NCBI GenBank assembly: GCA_963798275.1
Contig: CAWCTB010000044.1
Coordinates: 1 to 35,112 of the forward strand
DNA length: 35,112 nucleotides
Source: CAWCTB01 sp963798275
Lineage (GTDB): Bacteria; Acidobacteriota; Terriglobia; Terriglobales; Acidobacteriaceae
Direction of reading: 5' to 3'
Shown in pieces: positions 15,501 through 24,100 of the stretch; the first letter of the stretch is position 1; each line of letters begins with the position of its first letter. Under the pieces are notes generated by a model. The model was given only the letters and a program-made list of their open reading frames with translations, was not told the origin of the DNA and did not search any database. The position numbers and the translations under genes were made by a program.

Positions 15501-17346
15501 GGCTGATCTCGGCGCGGAAGGCGGTTGCGACAGGCTTATTGTCGTAGTCCAGGGCAGTGACCTTGATCGTGGCGGTGCTGCCCTGGCTGTAGACGTAGGA
15601 ATCGGGCTGCGCGCTCAGGTAGAAGCTGCCGTAGGTCGCGATGGCGTAACCGTGTCCGGCAATTTCGCGATTACCGGCATCGGTAACCCGCGCCTCGATG
15701 CGGCAAGTCAGGTCTTGCTTGTTCTTGTTGTCGACCGTCGTCGGGATGGTGATCTGCAGCTTGCCGTCGGCATCTAGCGTTCCGCTGTTTTCCGACTCCT
15801 GCTCGCCGCCGCCGTAGCGATCGTATTGTCCGCCCTCGTCGCCTTCACCGGCTTCGGCATCGCCTTCCCCCACGTCGTCGGCTTCGTAGGCGTAGCGTCC
15901 AGGTGGGTAGTATGCCGACGTGTGCACCACCCATTTCACTTTGGCGTTGGCGACGGGCTCTCCAAAGTAGTAGCGGGCATCGACGGTGGCCTTGATGGGC
16001 TGGCCTTGCAGAACCCGCGGCGTTTGCGCGGTGACTTTCACGGCGTACTCGGGCTTCTTGTATTCCTCGACGGAAAAGCTGGAGCCCTCGACGTAGCGCT
16101 CGCCCATCTTCATAGACAGGTAATAAAAGCCGAGGTGGGCGTCGGGGGGAATCTTGTAGTCCCAATGTGCAGTACCCATGTCGCTGAGGGTCGCGGTTTG
16201 ATTCCAGATGGGCTGATAAGTTTGCGGATCGCGCAGCTCGAGCGATAGGTCGCGATCCTGCGGAAGTTGGTAGCCGCTGGGATTCTCGGCGCGCACGATG
16301 GTCTTGAAATGAACCGTGTCGCCGGGACGGTACACCGGACGGTCGGTGTAGGTATAACCGCGCAGGTTGCGGTCAGGACCGCTGCCCAGGTTCCACGCGC
16401 CGGGTGTGTTGACGGCGAACTGGTCGCCATGGGTCGCGAGCACGGCGACAGTCTCGGGCTTGTCCTGGGTGATCTGGGTGTCGAGGAGGCCGTTGGCGTC
16501 GCTCTTGCCGGAGGTGATCTCTTCCTGGTCGATCCAGACGCGCAGTTGTGTGTCGGGCAGCGGATCGCCCGTGCGGCGGTCGACCACATAGCTGAGCAGG
16601 CGTCCGGGCGCGGCCTTGGTGATGACAGCGATCTCGGTGACGACGATGACGGTGTAGGCGCGCAACGAGCCGTTGGTGGCCTCCACCAGGTAGACGCCCT
16701 TGTCGCTCGCGGGTATGGGAACGTTCTGGCTCTCCCACGTTTGATGCGAGGGCACCGTCCACTTCCACACCGACACGACCTGCTGCGGATTGAGGATCGG
16801 CACCTGCGCGAAGTTCTCGACGTTCGGCCCCTTTTTCTTCGGCTCGTTTTCTCCCATCCGCCAGAGCCGAATTTTGTGGCGCTCGTCGGGCGAGAACTGG
16901 GCGCGCACCAAGTCGCGAATCCACGCACACAGGTTGTGCTTCCAGGCATGGAACTTTTCCAGCCAGGTTCGCGGATTCTTCGGCAGGGCCGGGCCGCGGC
17001 CGCCGAAGTTGTGCAGCTCCTGCAGTTGACTGAAGAACTTGATGGGATCGTTAACGCGGTAGACACGAAATTCCAGCGATCCGACATTGTGGGAGTAAAC
17101 CGCGACTTCGGGCTTCTCGCCAGGCAGATAGGTCTTCTCGCTGGTGACGGAGAAGTAAGGCTGAGGCTCGTTGTCTTGATCTTGGGCGAAGGCGGGAAGA
17201 GCGCAGGTGAAACAGAGGAGGAGGGCGATCAGAGGCGTTAGTGCGGGGGCTAAAGCCCCGTTCTTTACGACACTTTGTACAGCACCGCTGAAGCCGTGCC
17301 CTTTCAAAGCGGAAGATTCGCCCTGCCCTGCCGATTTCTGGCGCAT
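12574..17346 (-). CDS. Bacterial alpha-2-macroglobulin with thioester motif (YfaS-like)
   Basis: This 1590-residue exported macroglobulin is thought to trap attacking proteases in the periplasm. The mature protein begins after ALPAFA, near residue 54. It has macroglobulin-like beta domains with the hallmark YTDRPVYRPGDTVHFK, a central macroglobulin domain (AYWVADVRTDSTGRANVKF), the thioester motif GCTEQ with C1110, and the alpha-helical thioester domain with GGWGWWQSDDSQPYMTAYVL. An acidic Gly/Glu-rich insert (about residues 485-520) may be an exposed linker or bait. No lipobox is seen, so it is probably soluble. The start ATG shares one base with the DUF1175 stop (TGATG). The first ~35 residues are partly encoded by a palindromic repeat, so the n-region is unusually long. 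Confidence 0.93.
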   Translation of the reverse strand: MRQKSAGQGESSALKGHGFSGAVQSVVKNGALAPALTPLIALLLCFTCALPAFAQDQDNEPQPYFSVTSEKTYLPGEKPEVAVYSHNVGSLEFRVYRVNDPIKFFSQLQELHNFGGRGPALPKNPRTWLEKFHAWKHNLCAWIRDLVRAQFSPDERHKIRLWRMGENEPKKKGPNVENFAQVPILNPQQVVSVWKWTVPSHQTWESQNVPIPASDKGVYLVEATNGSLRAYTVIVVTEIAVITKAAPGRLLSYVVDRRTGDPLPDTQLRVWIDQEEITSGKSDANGLLDTQITQDKPETVAVLATHGDQFAVNTPGAWNLGSGPDRNLRGYTYTDRPVYRPGDTVHFKTIVRAENPSGYQLPQDRDLSLELRDPQTYQPIWNQTATLSDMGTAHWDYKIPPDAHLGFYYLSMKMGERYVEGSSFSVEEYKKPEYAVKVTAQTPRVLQGQPIKATVDARYYFGEPVANAKVKWVVHTSAYYPPGRYAYEADDVGEGDAEAGEGDEGGQYDRYGGGEQESENSGTLDADGKLQITIPTTVDNKNKQDLTCRIEARVTDAGNREIAGHGYAIATYGSFYLSAQPDSYVYSQGSTATIKVTALDYDNKPVATAFRAEISRWIWQKRSGDVISTAQGQTDTSGKGQVSFTLPDAGEYHVRVIATTPEHRDVQDDVFLWSPGESSWWSGTASERVQIVADKKSYVPGDTAHVLIVTGKEPASVLVTAEGNGLYSAQVVKSSGGSITVDVPIKPEYAPNFYVSATFIRGNKFYQGNKSLSVPPTQHELKVELKPSKPQYQPGDPGAYTITATDSSGKGVAAEFSLGVVDEAIYAIQAETVQPILKAFYGTVYSKVSTDSSLTYYFSGQAGKRAMQLAHARPSKSLAQLKPERLVQPRIRKAFPDTAYWVADVRTDSTGRANVKFEYPDAITSWRATTRGVTQDTKVGSAVENTIVRKNLMVRLVVPRFFRRGDDITISTIVQNYLPAEKTARVSMDVTGLRVIEGGVKDIPVPSRGLAKLDYRVHVLDVDSATVLGKALTDVESDAMELTLPVVPFGVRLATAKSGSFASTSDITQSIAFPPGIEPNTRKLTITLSPSIAGTVFGALDYLTSYPYGCTEQTMSSFLPDVLVADALKKLGIKSNIDPAVLDKQVQAGLDRLYNYHHPDGGWGWWQSDDSQPYMTAYVLAGLAQAKAAGFDVRQDMIDSARKWLLTEFTKTTTQNVRTDLRAYMAYALVLSGSDSNASVVDSVWTQRSNLTSYGQALLGLAMRQVNDSRANDLVKQLEFSVKQNDSEAWWPTEFNYLMDYSGDTSPQATAYAIKLLTAVDPQSPLLPKAALYLVNHRSQGYYWESTQQTAAVLYGLTDYLQHTQELKPDFSVEVQVNGKTVATKKFTAVDALAPAATITLNESQLAAETNQVRLAKSGEGRLYWSLRGQYYSSQPKVVNSGTFQLSVVREYYKLTPMQKGGHVVYHMDKLNGPVQVGDTLAVRITVGGNEWRYLMIEDPIPSGTESIARDDLYQLDQTPEWWNRGWGYRELHDDRTSFFTPYFPRGQKEYTYLLKVVNPGEFRVSPTRVEPMYQPDYLATSDAMKVSVQ
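17245..17299 (-). repeat. REP-like palindrome pair inside the macroglobulin coding sequence
   Basis: Two stem-loops lie in tandem: GGGGCT-aa-AGCCCC (about 17246-17259) and GCACcGCT-ga-AGCcGTGC (17282-17299, one mismatch). They are read in frame as part of the N-terminal extension (GHGFSGAVQSVVKNGALAP) before the hydrophobic core of the signal peptide. From memory, similar extragenic palindromes are common in acidobacterial genomes. Confidence 0.6.
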
Positions 17347-18395
17347 CAGTTGTCCCCTCGCAGGATGTTCCAGCGATAGACCCCGAGGAACGCAGAGTTT
17401 GAGGCGACCGGCCGCCAGCGAGCGTCAGGAAAGTTCATGAGTTGCTGTAGCGATAGACGGCGAATCTCGCCGCGGGACTTCCCCTGCGGCCCGGTGTGAT
17501 AGACGACATACCGCTCAGCGCCAGACTCAATCTGACTGTGTCCCAGAAAGATCATGGCGTGAAAGGGCATGTCGTGGCCGGACTGGCGAAAGAACAGCAG
17601 GTCGCCGGGACGGGCGCGGCCCAGATCGCGCCCGAGAAAGTAGGTATTGTGGCGCCACAGCGTCTTGGCGTCGGCGAATTCGGCGAATGCTCCATCGCTG
17701 AGGTCACTGGCGGCGAAGCTCCCATCGCGCACCCGAAACATGGCAGCACCGAGTGCCGTGTAGGGATATTCGTACTGGCTTACATTGCCCGACCGCGGCG
17801 GCACGGGCAGGGCAATGGTTTTCGCCCATGCGGAGTCGTGCGTGCGCAGCGTCTCGCGGTAGCTGAAGCGCAGCAGCGCGGCGCAATCGTCGATCTCGGT
17901 AGGAAGTTTCTGGCCGCGGTAGTACTGGGCTTCCGCCAGCAGGGCAAACCAGCGGCGGAAATTCTCGCGGTCGACGGGATCGTGCAGGCGCAGGAAGTCG
18001 GGCGTGCCATCACCAAAAGAGTCTCCAGGGTCGAGCATAGTGGTGAGCGCGAGTTGGCGCGGCTCGACTCCGCTTGCGGAGATGGTCACGTTTGCGGGTC
18101 CAGGCAGCGCCCCGGCGCGCAAGGTGGCGGTCGCTGCATCGCCATTCACGATCACCGACTCGACAGAGACACGGTGCGGATCATCGGAGGCGATCTTCAG
18201 ATCGTGAAGGTCGCGGTGATTGGCGGAGCGAATGGTCAGCTCCGCCGAGGTGAAACCATCGGCAGGAAGCGTGGTTGCAGAGATGCGAAGGTCGAGAACT
18301 GAGGGCGCAAGCGCGCGGCGCAGCGTGAACGCGCACACTACAGCGAGTGACGCGACTACGGCCAGCACTGCGAACCAGCGAGGCACGCCGCGCAT
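17346..18395 (-). CDS. DUF1175 protein (YfaT-like), probable NlpC/P60-like fold, membrane-anchored
   Basis: This 349-residue protein has an N-terminal signal or anchor helix (residues 7-25), an Ig-like/invasin-type beta domain at about 32-120 (LPADGFTSAELTI), and a C-terminal DUF1175 domain. The domain contains IDDCAALLRFSYRE with C171, RARPGDLLFFRQ, then FHAMIFLG with H279, and VVYHTG. The order Cys, GDLLFF, His resembles NlpC/P60-type Cys-His hydrolases; this is my inference. In E. coli, the DUF1175 protein YfaT neighbours the macroglobulin YfaS, and the same pairing is seen here with a one-base overlap. GGAGGG lies 9 nt before the ATG. A hydrolytic role is unproven. Confidence 0.85.
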   Translation of the reverse strand: MRGVPRWFAVLAVVASLAVVCAFTLRRALAPSVLDLRISATTLPADGFTSAELTIRSANHRDLHDLKIASDDPHRVSVESVIVNGDAATATLRAGALPGPANVTISASGVEPRQLALTTMLDPGDSFGDGTPDFLRLHDPVDRENFRRWFALLAEAQYYRGQKLPTEIDDCAALLRFSYRETLRTHDSAWAKTIALPVPPRSGNVSQYEYPYTALGAAMFRVRDGSFAASDLSDGAFAEFADAKTLWRHNTYFLGRDLGRARPGDLLFFRQSGHDMPFHAMIFLGHSQIESGAERYVVYHTGPQGKSRGEIRRLSLQQLMNFPDARWRPVASNSAFLGVYRWNILRGDN

Positions 18396-18514
18396 GAAAA
18401 AGGACCCTCCGCCGAATGGCGGATTATAGCGCAGGCGAGCGGCGCGGCACTATGGCAGAGAAGACGGGACGAGTAACATGCGCCGGAATCGGGAATCCAG
18501 TCGCATTGGAAGTC

Positions 18515-18556
18515 AGTGCTTCGGCACGCTTCGGCATACTGAAGAACCGGAGCACT
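18515..18556 (+). repeat. Long imperfect hairpin upstream of the DUF1175 operon
   Basis: AGTGCTTCGG (18515-18524) pairs with CCGGAGCACT (18547-18556) with one mismatch. Inside lies a second dyad, CTTCGG-cata-CTGAAG. It sits in the 238-bp gap between the GYD gene end and the DUF1175 start. It could be a terminator-like or REP-like structure; no T-run is seen. Confidence 0.4.
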
Positions 18557-18633
18557 CCTTGCCGCCGAAGCGGCCGCGCTGTGGTCGCGGGCGCTGCTGT
18601 GACGAGAAGTCCCCGGATTACGCGCTGATTCCG

Positions 18634-18927
18634 TCAACCCAATGAACTAACGATCTTGCGGTACTCAGCTTCGGTAAACGCCTTCAGAGTTTGCGTGGTC
18701 ACGTTGCCTAGTGCGCCGACCGACAGCATGAATTTCGCGCTGGTTTCATCGTCGGGAAACTCGGCGATGAGCACGGCATCGTGGTGTCCCATCGTCAAAT
18801 ACCAGGCGTGAATCTTTCCGCCCATCGCTTCCGCCGCCTTCCGGGCTGCGTCGAGCCGCGCCGGACTCTCTTTGATTTTCGCAATTCCTTGCCCTGTGTA
18901 GCGGAGCAGGGTTACGTAGTGTGGCAT
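18634..18927 (-). CDS. GYD-domain protein
   Basis: This 97-residue protein of the GYD superfamily is a small ferredoxin-like alpha-beta fold, often annotated only as GYD domain protein. Typical features are MPHYVTLLRYTGQG, the central GGKIHAWYLTMGHHDAVLIAEFPD and the tail TLKAFTEAEYRKI. ATG 18927 is chosen because AGGAGGAAT precedes it at good distance; the frame is open further upstream but lacks a better start. It lies downstream of the symporter gene with about 110 bp between them. Function unknown. Confidence 0.8.
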   Translation of the reverse strand: MPHYVTLLRYTGQGIAKIKESPARLDAARKAAEAMGGKIHAWYLTMGHHDAVLIAEFPDDETSAKFMLSVGALGNVTTQTLKAFTEAEYRKIVSSLG

Positions 18928-19037
18928 GGGGATTCCTCCTCTTGTAACCGGGACATTATGCCACTCGAAGCGCAGGCGCGGCGCAGCTACTTGCTCACAG
19001 ACGCAGAACGTGGGTAGAACTGCCGAGAACAATCTCC

Positions 19038-20948
19038 TTAGTGACCCGGCGCAGCCGGCGTCTCCACCCAATCGGGTACGCTACCTTCGGGCTCTTGCGC
19101 TTCGACGGCGAAGTTCACGACCACGCGCCGGTAGAGGAACCAGGCGCAGATCGCCGACACTACCAGCAACACCAAACCCACTAGCGGTTGGTGCAGCAGA
19201 AGCTTGCCCGTGCCGAACAGGCAGGAGTAAACCATGGCGCAGCCCAGCAGCCAGGCTCCGAGGTTGGGGCCGAGGTCGCGATTGGCGGGTATCGCCGGGA
19301 GCAGCTTGGCAACCGGCTGCCATCCGCGAACGTCGGGCCGCACGTTGCGATAGAAGCGCATGAGCACCTGTTCCGGCTCGGGCTGGGTGAGCAACGTCAC
19401 TGTTACCCAGACAATGCTGGTGATCAGCGTAGTCAGCAGTGCGCCCTTGGCGAAGACCAGCGAGGCGTTGCCACTGAACGGATGCCAGCGGCTTAGCACA
19501 ACGCTCACGGCCAGCGACGAGGCCATCGCGGAAATCTCGCTCCAGGCATTGATGCGCCACCAGTACCAGCGCAGGATGTAGACCGCTCCCGTGCCCGCGC
19601 CCACCTCCAGCACGATCTGCCAGCCCGAGGCGATCGACTCCAGCTGCACCGAGATCCATGCCGAGACGATCACCAGCAGCACGGTACAGAGGCGCGAGAT
19701 CAGCACGTAATGGCTCTCGGAGGCGCTCTTCTTTACGAAGCGGCGGTAGAAGTCCGATACCAGGTACGACGCGCCCCAATTAAGCTGTGTGGCGATCGTC
19801 GACATGAAGGCGGCGAGAAATCCGGCGATGGCGATGCCCCGCCACTGGTGCGGCAGATAGGTGTTGAGCACCATCATGTACCCGGTCTCAGGATGCGCCA
19901 GGCCGGGATAGAGCACGATCACCGCGACGCCGGTGAGGATCCACGGCCACGGCCGGATGGCATAATGCGCGATGTTGAACCACAGCACCGACAACAGCCC
20001 CTGCTTTTCGTCGCGGGCGCTGAAGATGCGCTGCGCGATGTAGCCGCCGCCGCCGGGCTCGGCCCCGGGATACCAGAACGCCCACCACTGCAGACCGACG
20101 TAGACGAAGAAGTTGGCCAGCGGCACCATCCACATGGGCTCGGCATTCACGCCGCGCGAGAAGTTGGGGAGAAAGCTCAGTGGGCTCTCGGCGTTGGGGC
20201 CGGCATTCGTCTGCATATGTTGCAGGGTGGCGAGCATCGCGCCCATGCCGCCGCAAGCCCGGACAGCGAAATAGGCGACGGCAATGACGATGCCCATCTT
20301 CAGCACAAACTGAAAGAGATCGGTCCAGAGCACGCCCCATAAACCCCCGAGCGCAACATACAATCCGGTGAACGGAATGAGAAAGAACACGCAGATGGCC
20401 AGCGCCGCGCCGTTGTTACCGCTGAAGGCCGCGCCGAAATGCCCGCCGAAGAAGTTGCCGACATTCGTCAGCAGGGGCGTGTTGGCCAGCGTGGTGCCGA
20501 CGATGGAGGTCATCGCCTTGGTCACCCAGCCCAGGATGACGCAGTTCATCAGCAGGCCGAGATAGACTGCCCGAAAGCCGCGCAGGAAAGCCGCGGGCTT
20601 GCCGGAATAGCGAATCTCGGCGAACTGCACGTCGGTGAGCAGTCCCGAGCGACGCCACAGGCGGGCGAAGAGGAAGACCGTCATCATCCCCGAGAACAGG
20701 AAGCCCCACCACAGCCAGTTGCCGGAGATGCCCTGCGAATAAACCAGGCCGGTGACCACCAGCGGCGTGTCGGCGGCGAAGGTGGTGGCGACCATCGAGG
20801 TGCCTGCCAGCCACCAGTTCACGTCGCGGCCGGAGACGAAGTAGTCATCAACGCTCTTGCCGGAACGGCTGCGGAACCAGAGCCCAAGGATCAGGGTGAT
20901 GGCGAGATAGCCGACAATGGCAGACCAGTCGAGGAGAGTGAAGCTCAT
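19038..20948 (-). CDS. Sodium:solute symporter family protein
   Basis: This 636-residue SSS-family permease carries out sodium-coupled uptake. It starts MSFTLLDWSAIVGYLAITL and shows the family's N-terminal RSGKSVDDYFVSGRDVNWWLAG, GTSMVATTFAADTP (sodium-site helix 1 region) and AAFMSTIATQLNWGASYLVSDFY (the conserved helix with the ATQLNWG-like motif). About 13-14 membrane segments are visible, with a cytosolic loop near residues 520-560. It follows the alpha-mannosidase and MFS genes on the same strand, so a sugar or sugar-derived substrate is plausible. The family also carries amino acids, vitamins and organic acids, so the substrate is not established. Confidence 0.88.
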   Translation of the reverse strand: MSFTLLDWSAIVGYLAITLILGLWFRSRSGKSVDDYFVSGRDVNWWLAGTSMVATTFAADTPLVVTGLVYSQGISGNWLWWGFLFSGMMTVFLFARLWRRSGLLTDVQFAEIRYSGKPAAFLRGFRAVYLGLLMNCVILGWVTKAMTSIVGTTLANTPLLTNVGNFFGGHFGAAFSGNNGAALAICVFFLIPFTGLYVALGGLWGVLWTDLFQFVLKMGIVIAVAYFAVRACGGMGAMLATLQHMQTNAGPNAESPLSFLPNFSRGVNAEPMWMVPLANFFVYVGLQWWAFWYPGAEPGGGGYIAQRIFSARDEKQGLLSVLWFNIAHYAIRPWPWILTGVAVIVLYPGLAHPETGYMMVLNTYLPHQWRGIAIAGFLAAFMSTIATQLNWGASYLVSDFYRRFVKKSASESHYVLISRLCTVLLVIVSAWISVQLESIASGWQIVLEVGAGTGAVYILRWYWWRINAWSEISAMASSLAVSVVLSRWHPFSGNASLVFAKGALLTTLITSIVWVTVTLLTQPEPEQVLMRFYRNVRPDVRGWQPVAKLLPAIPANRDLGPNLGAWLLGCAMVYSCLFGTGKLLLHQPLVGLVLLVVSAICAWFLYRRVVVNFAVEAQEPEGSVPDWVETPAAPGH

Positions 20949-21061
20949 AGGGTCTGCCTATTATCGTTGAGCGGCAAAAGGCTCACAAGCGAGAATGATC
21001 GAACATGATTGAAGTTGATTGCCTTGAGGTCTGTCCCTTTTCCGTAGAAGCGCCCCCTGTT

Positions 21062-21094
21062 CCCATCCTTTCGCAGAAGACGCGAAAGGATGGG
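21062..21094 (+). repeat. Perfect 13-bp hairpin between symporter and mannosidase
   Basis: CCCATCCTTTCGC (21062-21074) and GCGAAAGGATGGG (21082-21094) form a perfect 13-base stem with a 7-base loop. It lies in the 183-bp space between the two genes on the minus strand. No T-run follows on either strand, so it is more likely an extragenic palindrome or mRNA-stabilising hairpin than an intrinsic terminator. Confidence 0.6.
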
Positions 21095-21131
21095 GCACCC
21101 ACCGCGTTGGGAGAATCCGGCGTCATTGGCC

Positions 21132-24100
21132 TCAGGGTTTGCCAAACTGCACCTTGAGGGTTTTGATCTCGTAAGGATTGGTCGGCACAATCACTGCCAT
21201 TCCGCCCGGTACGAGTGACAGCGCATGCTCGGGCTGCTCCATCAGGTTCGTTTCCGTTGCCGCAGTCGCATCCGACGGCAGCGTGAGATGTATGTCTCCC
21301 TTTTTACCCGCCCACTCGTAATAGCGCACAATCAAGCCGTCTCCATTGGCCGCCTGCGTTACTGCTGTTATTACCACGTTGTCTTCCTGAGTACCGAAGA
21401 ACGACTTCTCCGCCGGAAGCGTGCCCGGATGCTGTGTCGTGGTGTGCGTGGTTAGCGGGTAGTTCAACCCATACCCTTGGCGGACGGTCATCGCCTCGCG
21501 CCATGTTCCGGCGTGGGGATAGAGCGAGTAGGTGAACTCGTGATGGCCCTGGTCGGCATTGGGATCAGGCCACTCAGGTGCACGCAGCAGCGATAGGCGC
21601 AGGACGTTGTCCTTGGCGTCGTAACCATACTTACTGTCGTTGAGCAGCGAGAAGCCGTGGGTTGTATCGGAGATGTCGCCCCAGCGGAGAGCGGGCACTT
21701 CGAACTGCGCCTGTTCTGCCGGAGTATTGCGCGTCGTCGGCCGCTCGATTGTTCCATAGGGAATCTCGAAGGTCGCCTTGTCGCTGTGCGCGCTTAGCGG
21801 GAACGCGACCTTGAGCAGGATGTGCTTCTCATGCCAGTCGGCCTGCATGTGTACATCGACGCGCGGCACGCCGGGGTACATCGTGATGTCCTGCACGAAC
21901 TCGGAGCTCTGCCAGTGGTGGCGCACGCGAATGACGGCGCGGAGCGGCGTGTTCTCGATCAGATTGACCTCCTCCGCCTGCAGCAAGTCGGTGTGGTGCT
22001 GAATGAAATCGGCATCAACGTTCCATGCGTCCCAAGCCTTGGGCTTGTCAACAAACGCCTGCAGCAGGTTGCCGCAGGGCCGGCCGTCGGGAAGCGCGGG
22101 CGGAGCGCCTACTCCGGGAACAGCCGGCGCAAGTGCTTCCGTCTGGCTGCCCTTATCATAGAGGCTGGTGATGCAGCCGGTCCCGGGATCGACCTTGAGG
22201 CGGAGGAATTCGTTTTCCAGGGAGTCCGCGGTGGCGATCAACGATGACTTTTCGACCTGTGCCGCATCGGTGGGCATAAGACGGATCAGCTTATAGCCGG
22301 TGGCGGGAATATTCTCGGCCAACACCCGCATTCGGACCTGGCCGGTTTGCGGATCGTTACTCAACACTTCCGAGCGCATCCGTTTTGCGTCGGGGCCAAC
22401 CGCAGATATGGCCGTCACGGGTTGTCGGAACTGCGCTTCGAACTCCACCTCATCGGTGCGCGTCCACGACAGCGGGTTGAACACCAGCACGCTCACACCA
22501 TCCGACTTCGCGCAGGACGCGATGTCGGTCAGCGCGGCATAAATCGTGTCGTTGCTGAAACGCGAGGTCTGGGCATACTTGCGTGCCGCGTCCACGTAGT
22601 TGATGCCGATGCCAGATCCCGGCAGGATGTCGTGAAACTGGTTGAACAGGATTTTCTGCCACGAAGAGTCGAAGTTGGCCTGCGGATACGCTGCTCCGAA
22701 CAGCGAGTCGATCGACGCCAGCTTTTCAGCGTTCAAGATCAGCACTTCGTTCTTGCGGTTGCCGCGCTTGGTCTCCGACTGCGTGGTCTGCACCCCGCGG
22801 TGATACTGGAAGTAAAGCTCGCCGTCCCAGGTCGGAAGCTTCAGCTCGCTCTCGTTCTTCTTCAAGTCGGCAAAGAAGCTGGCCGCGGTCGAGAACTCCA
22901 GCTTGGGAAAAACGACGTTACTCTTCTGCCAGAGCAATGCGGTGTCGAGATCAGTGCGGGTCGGTCCGCCGCCGTGGTCGCCCACGCCGTACAGATACCC
23001 CATCTTCAATCCATCGGGCGGAGCAGAGTTGGTACCGCCGTTGTACTTCCACATCGTTGGACCGTATACGGCAGAGTCGCGCGCCATTTTCACGGGATCG
23101 ATCTGGTTGCCATAGTCGCTGGGGAAATAGGTCAGCAGCTTGCTGCCATCGGGCGACTCCCAATAGAAGAGGCGGTAAGGAAACGTGGTGAACTCGTGCG
23201 CCCAAAGCAGTTTCTGGGTGACGAAGTAGTCGATGCCCGAGCGCTTGTAGATTTGCGGAAGTTGCCAGTTGTATCCGAACGAATCGGGGTTCCACCCGAT
23301 GTTGATATCCACTCCGAATTTCTGCTGGAAGTAGCGCTTGCCGTAAAAGATCTGCCGCACCAGCGATTCGCCATCGGGCATGTTGAGGTCGGGCTCGACC
23401 CACATGCCGCCAATCACCTCCCAGCGGCCTTCCTTCACGCGCTGCTGGATCTCCTGGAACATCGCTGGATACTTCTCTTCGATCCAGGTGTAAGCCTGTG
23501 CGGTCGAGGCGGTGAACTTGAAGTCGGGATATTCACGCATCAGCTCCAGCGCGGTGCCGAAGGTATTGCGGACGACCTCCACCGTTTCGGTTTCCGGCCA
23601 AAGCCAGGCCATGTCGATGTGGCTGTTGCCCACCAGGTTCACCTGGAACTGCTGCATGTAGGGACGCAGGGCTTCGAGCTTGGTTTGCGCAGCCCTGAGC
23701 GAGTTGTCAAAACCCGTCTGGTCGCCATGATCGAGCGCGCTCAGGTCAATCGCGTTCACCGCCGCGTCAAGTTGCTGCTGGCGCTCGGCCTTGCCGTCGG
23801 GATAAGCAGCAACCAGCAGCTCCGTAGACAGAATTTCCAGCCGGCTCATGGACGGGTTAGGGCGCGATGGCGGCGGTTGAATGAGCACCTGGGCACGGGC
23901 AAGCTTTGAATTGGGATCGCCGCAGCAACTGACGCCTCCGGTGTCGAGCATGCGAACTGCGATCACGAACTTCTGGCCGGGCTGGGCATTTTCCGAGAGC
24001 GTGATCGGGACCTGGTTGTCCTGATCGTGGCGCGAGATCATGTTGCCGTTGGAAAAGATGGTGATGGCCAGGTCGGCTGAGGTATCGATCTGCAAGTCGA

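Noticed and set aside
14293..15777. 494-codon plus-strand frame, and a similar 324-codon one at 16267-17241
   Set aside because: Both are shadows of the macroglobulin gene caused by high GC at third codon positions; no family features.
17150..17230. Lipoprotein signal in the macroglobulin
   Set aside because: The cysteines in the hydrophobic core (LLLCFTCALPAFA) do not form a lipobox; a signal peptidase I site (AFA) fits better.
18928..19071. Longer start for the GYD protein
   Set aside because: It would overlap the symporter gene end, and AGGAGGAAT marks ATG 18927 as the start.
22347..23909. 520-codon open frame on the plus strand
   Set aside because: It is antisense to the catalytic half of the GH38 mannosidase, whose motifs are unmistakable. 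The Arg/Val/His-rich product has no recognisable motif.
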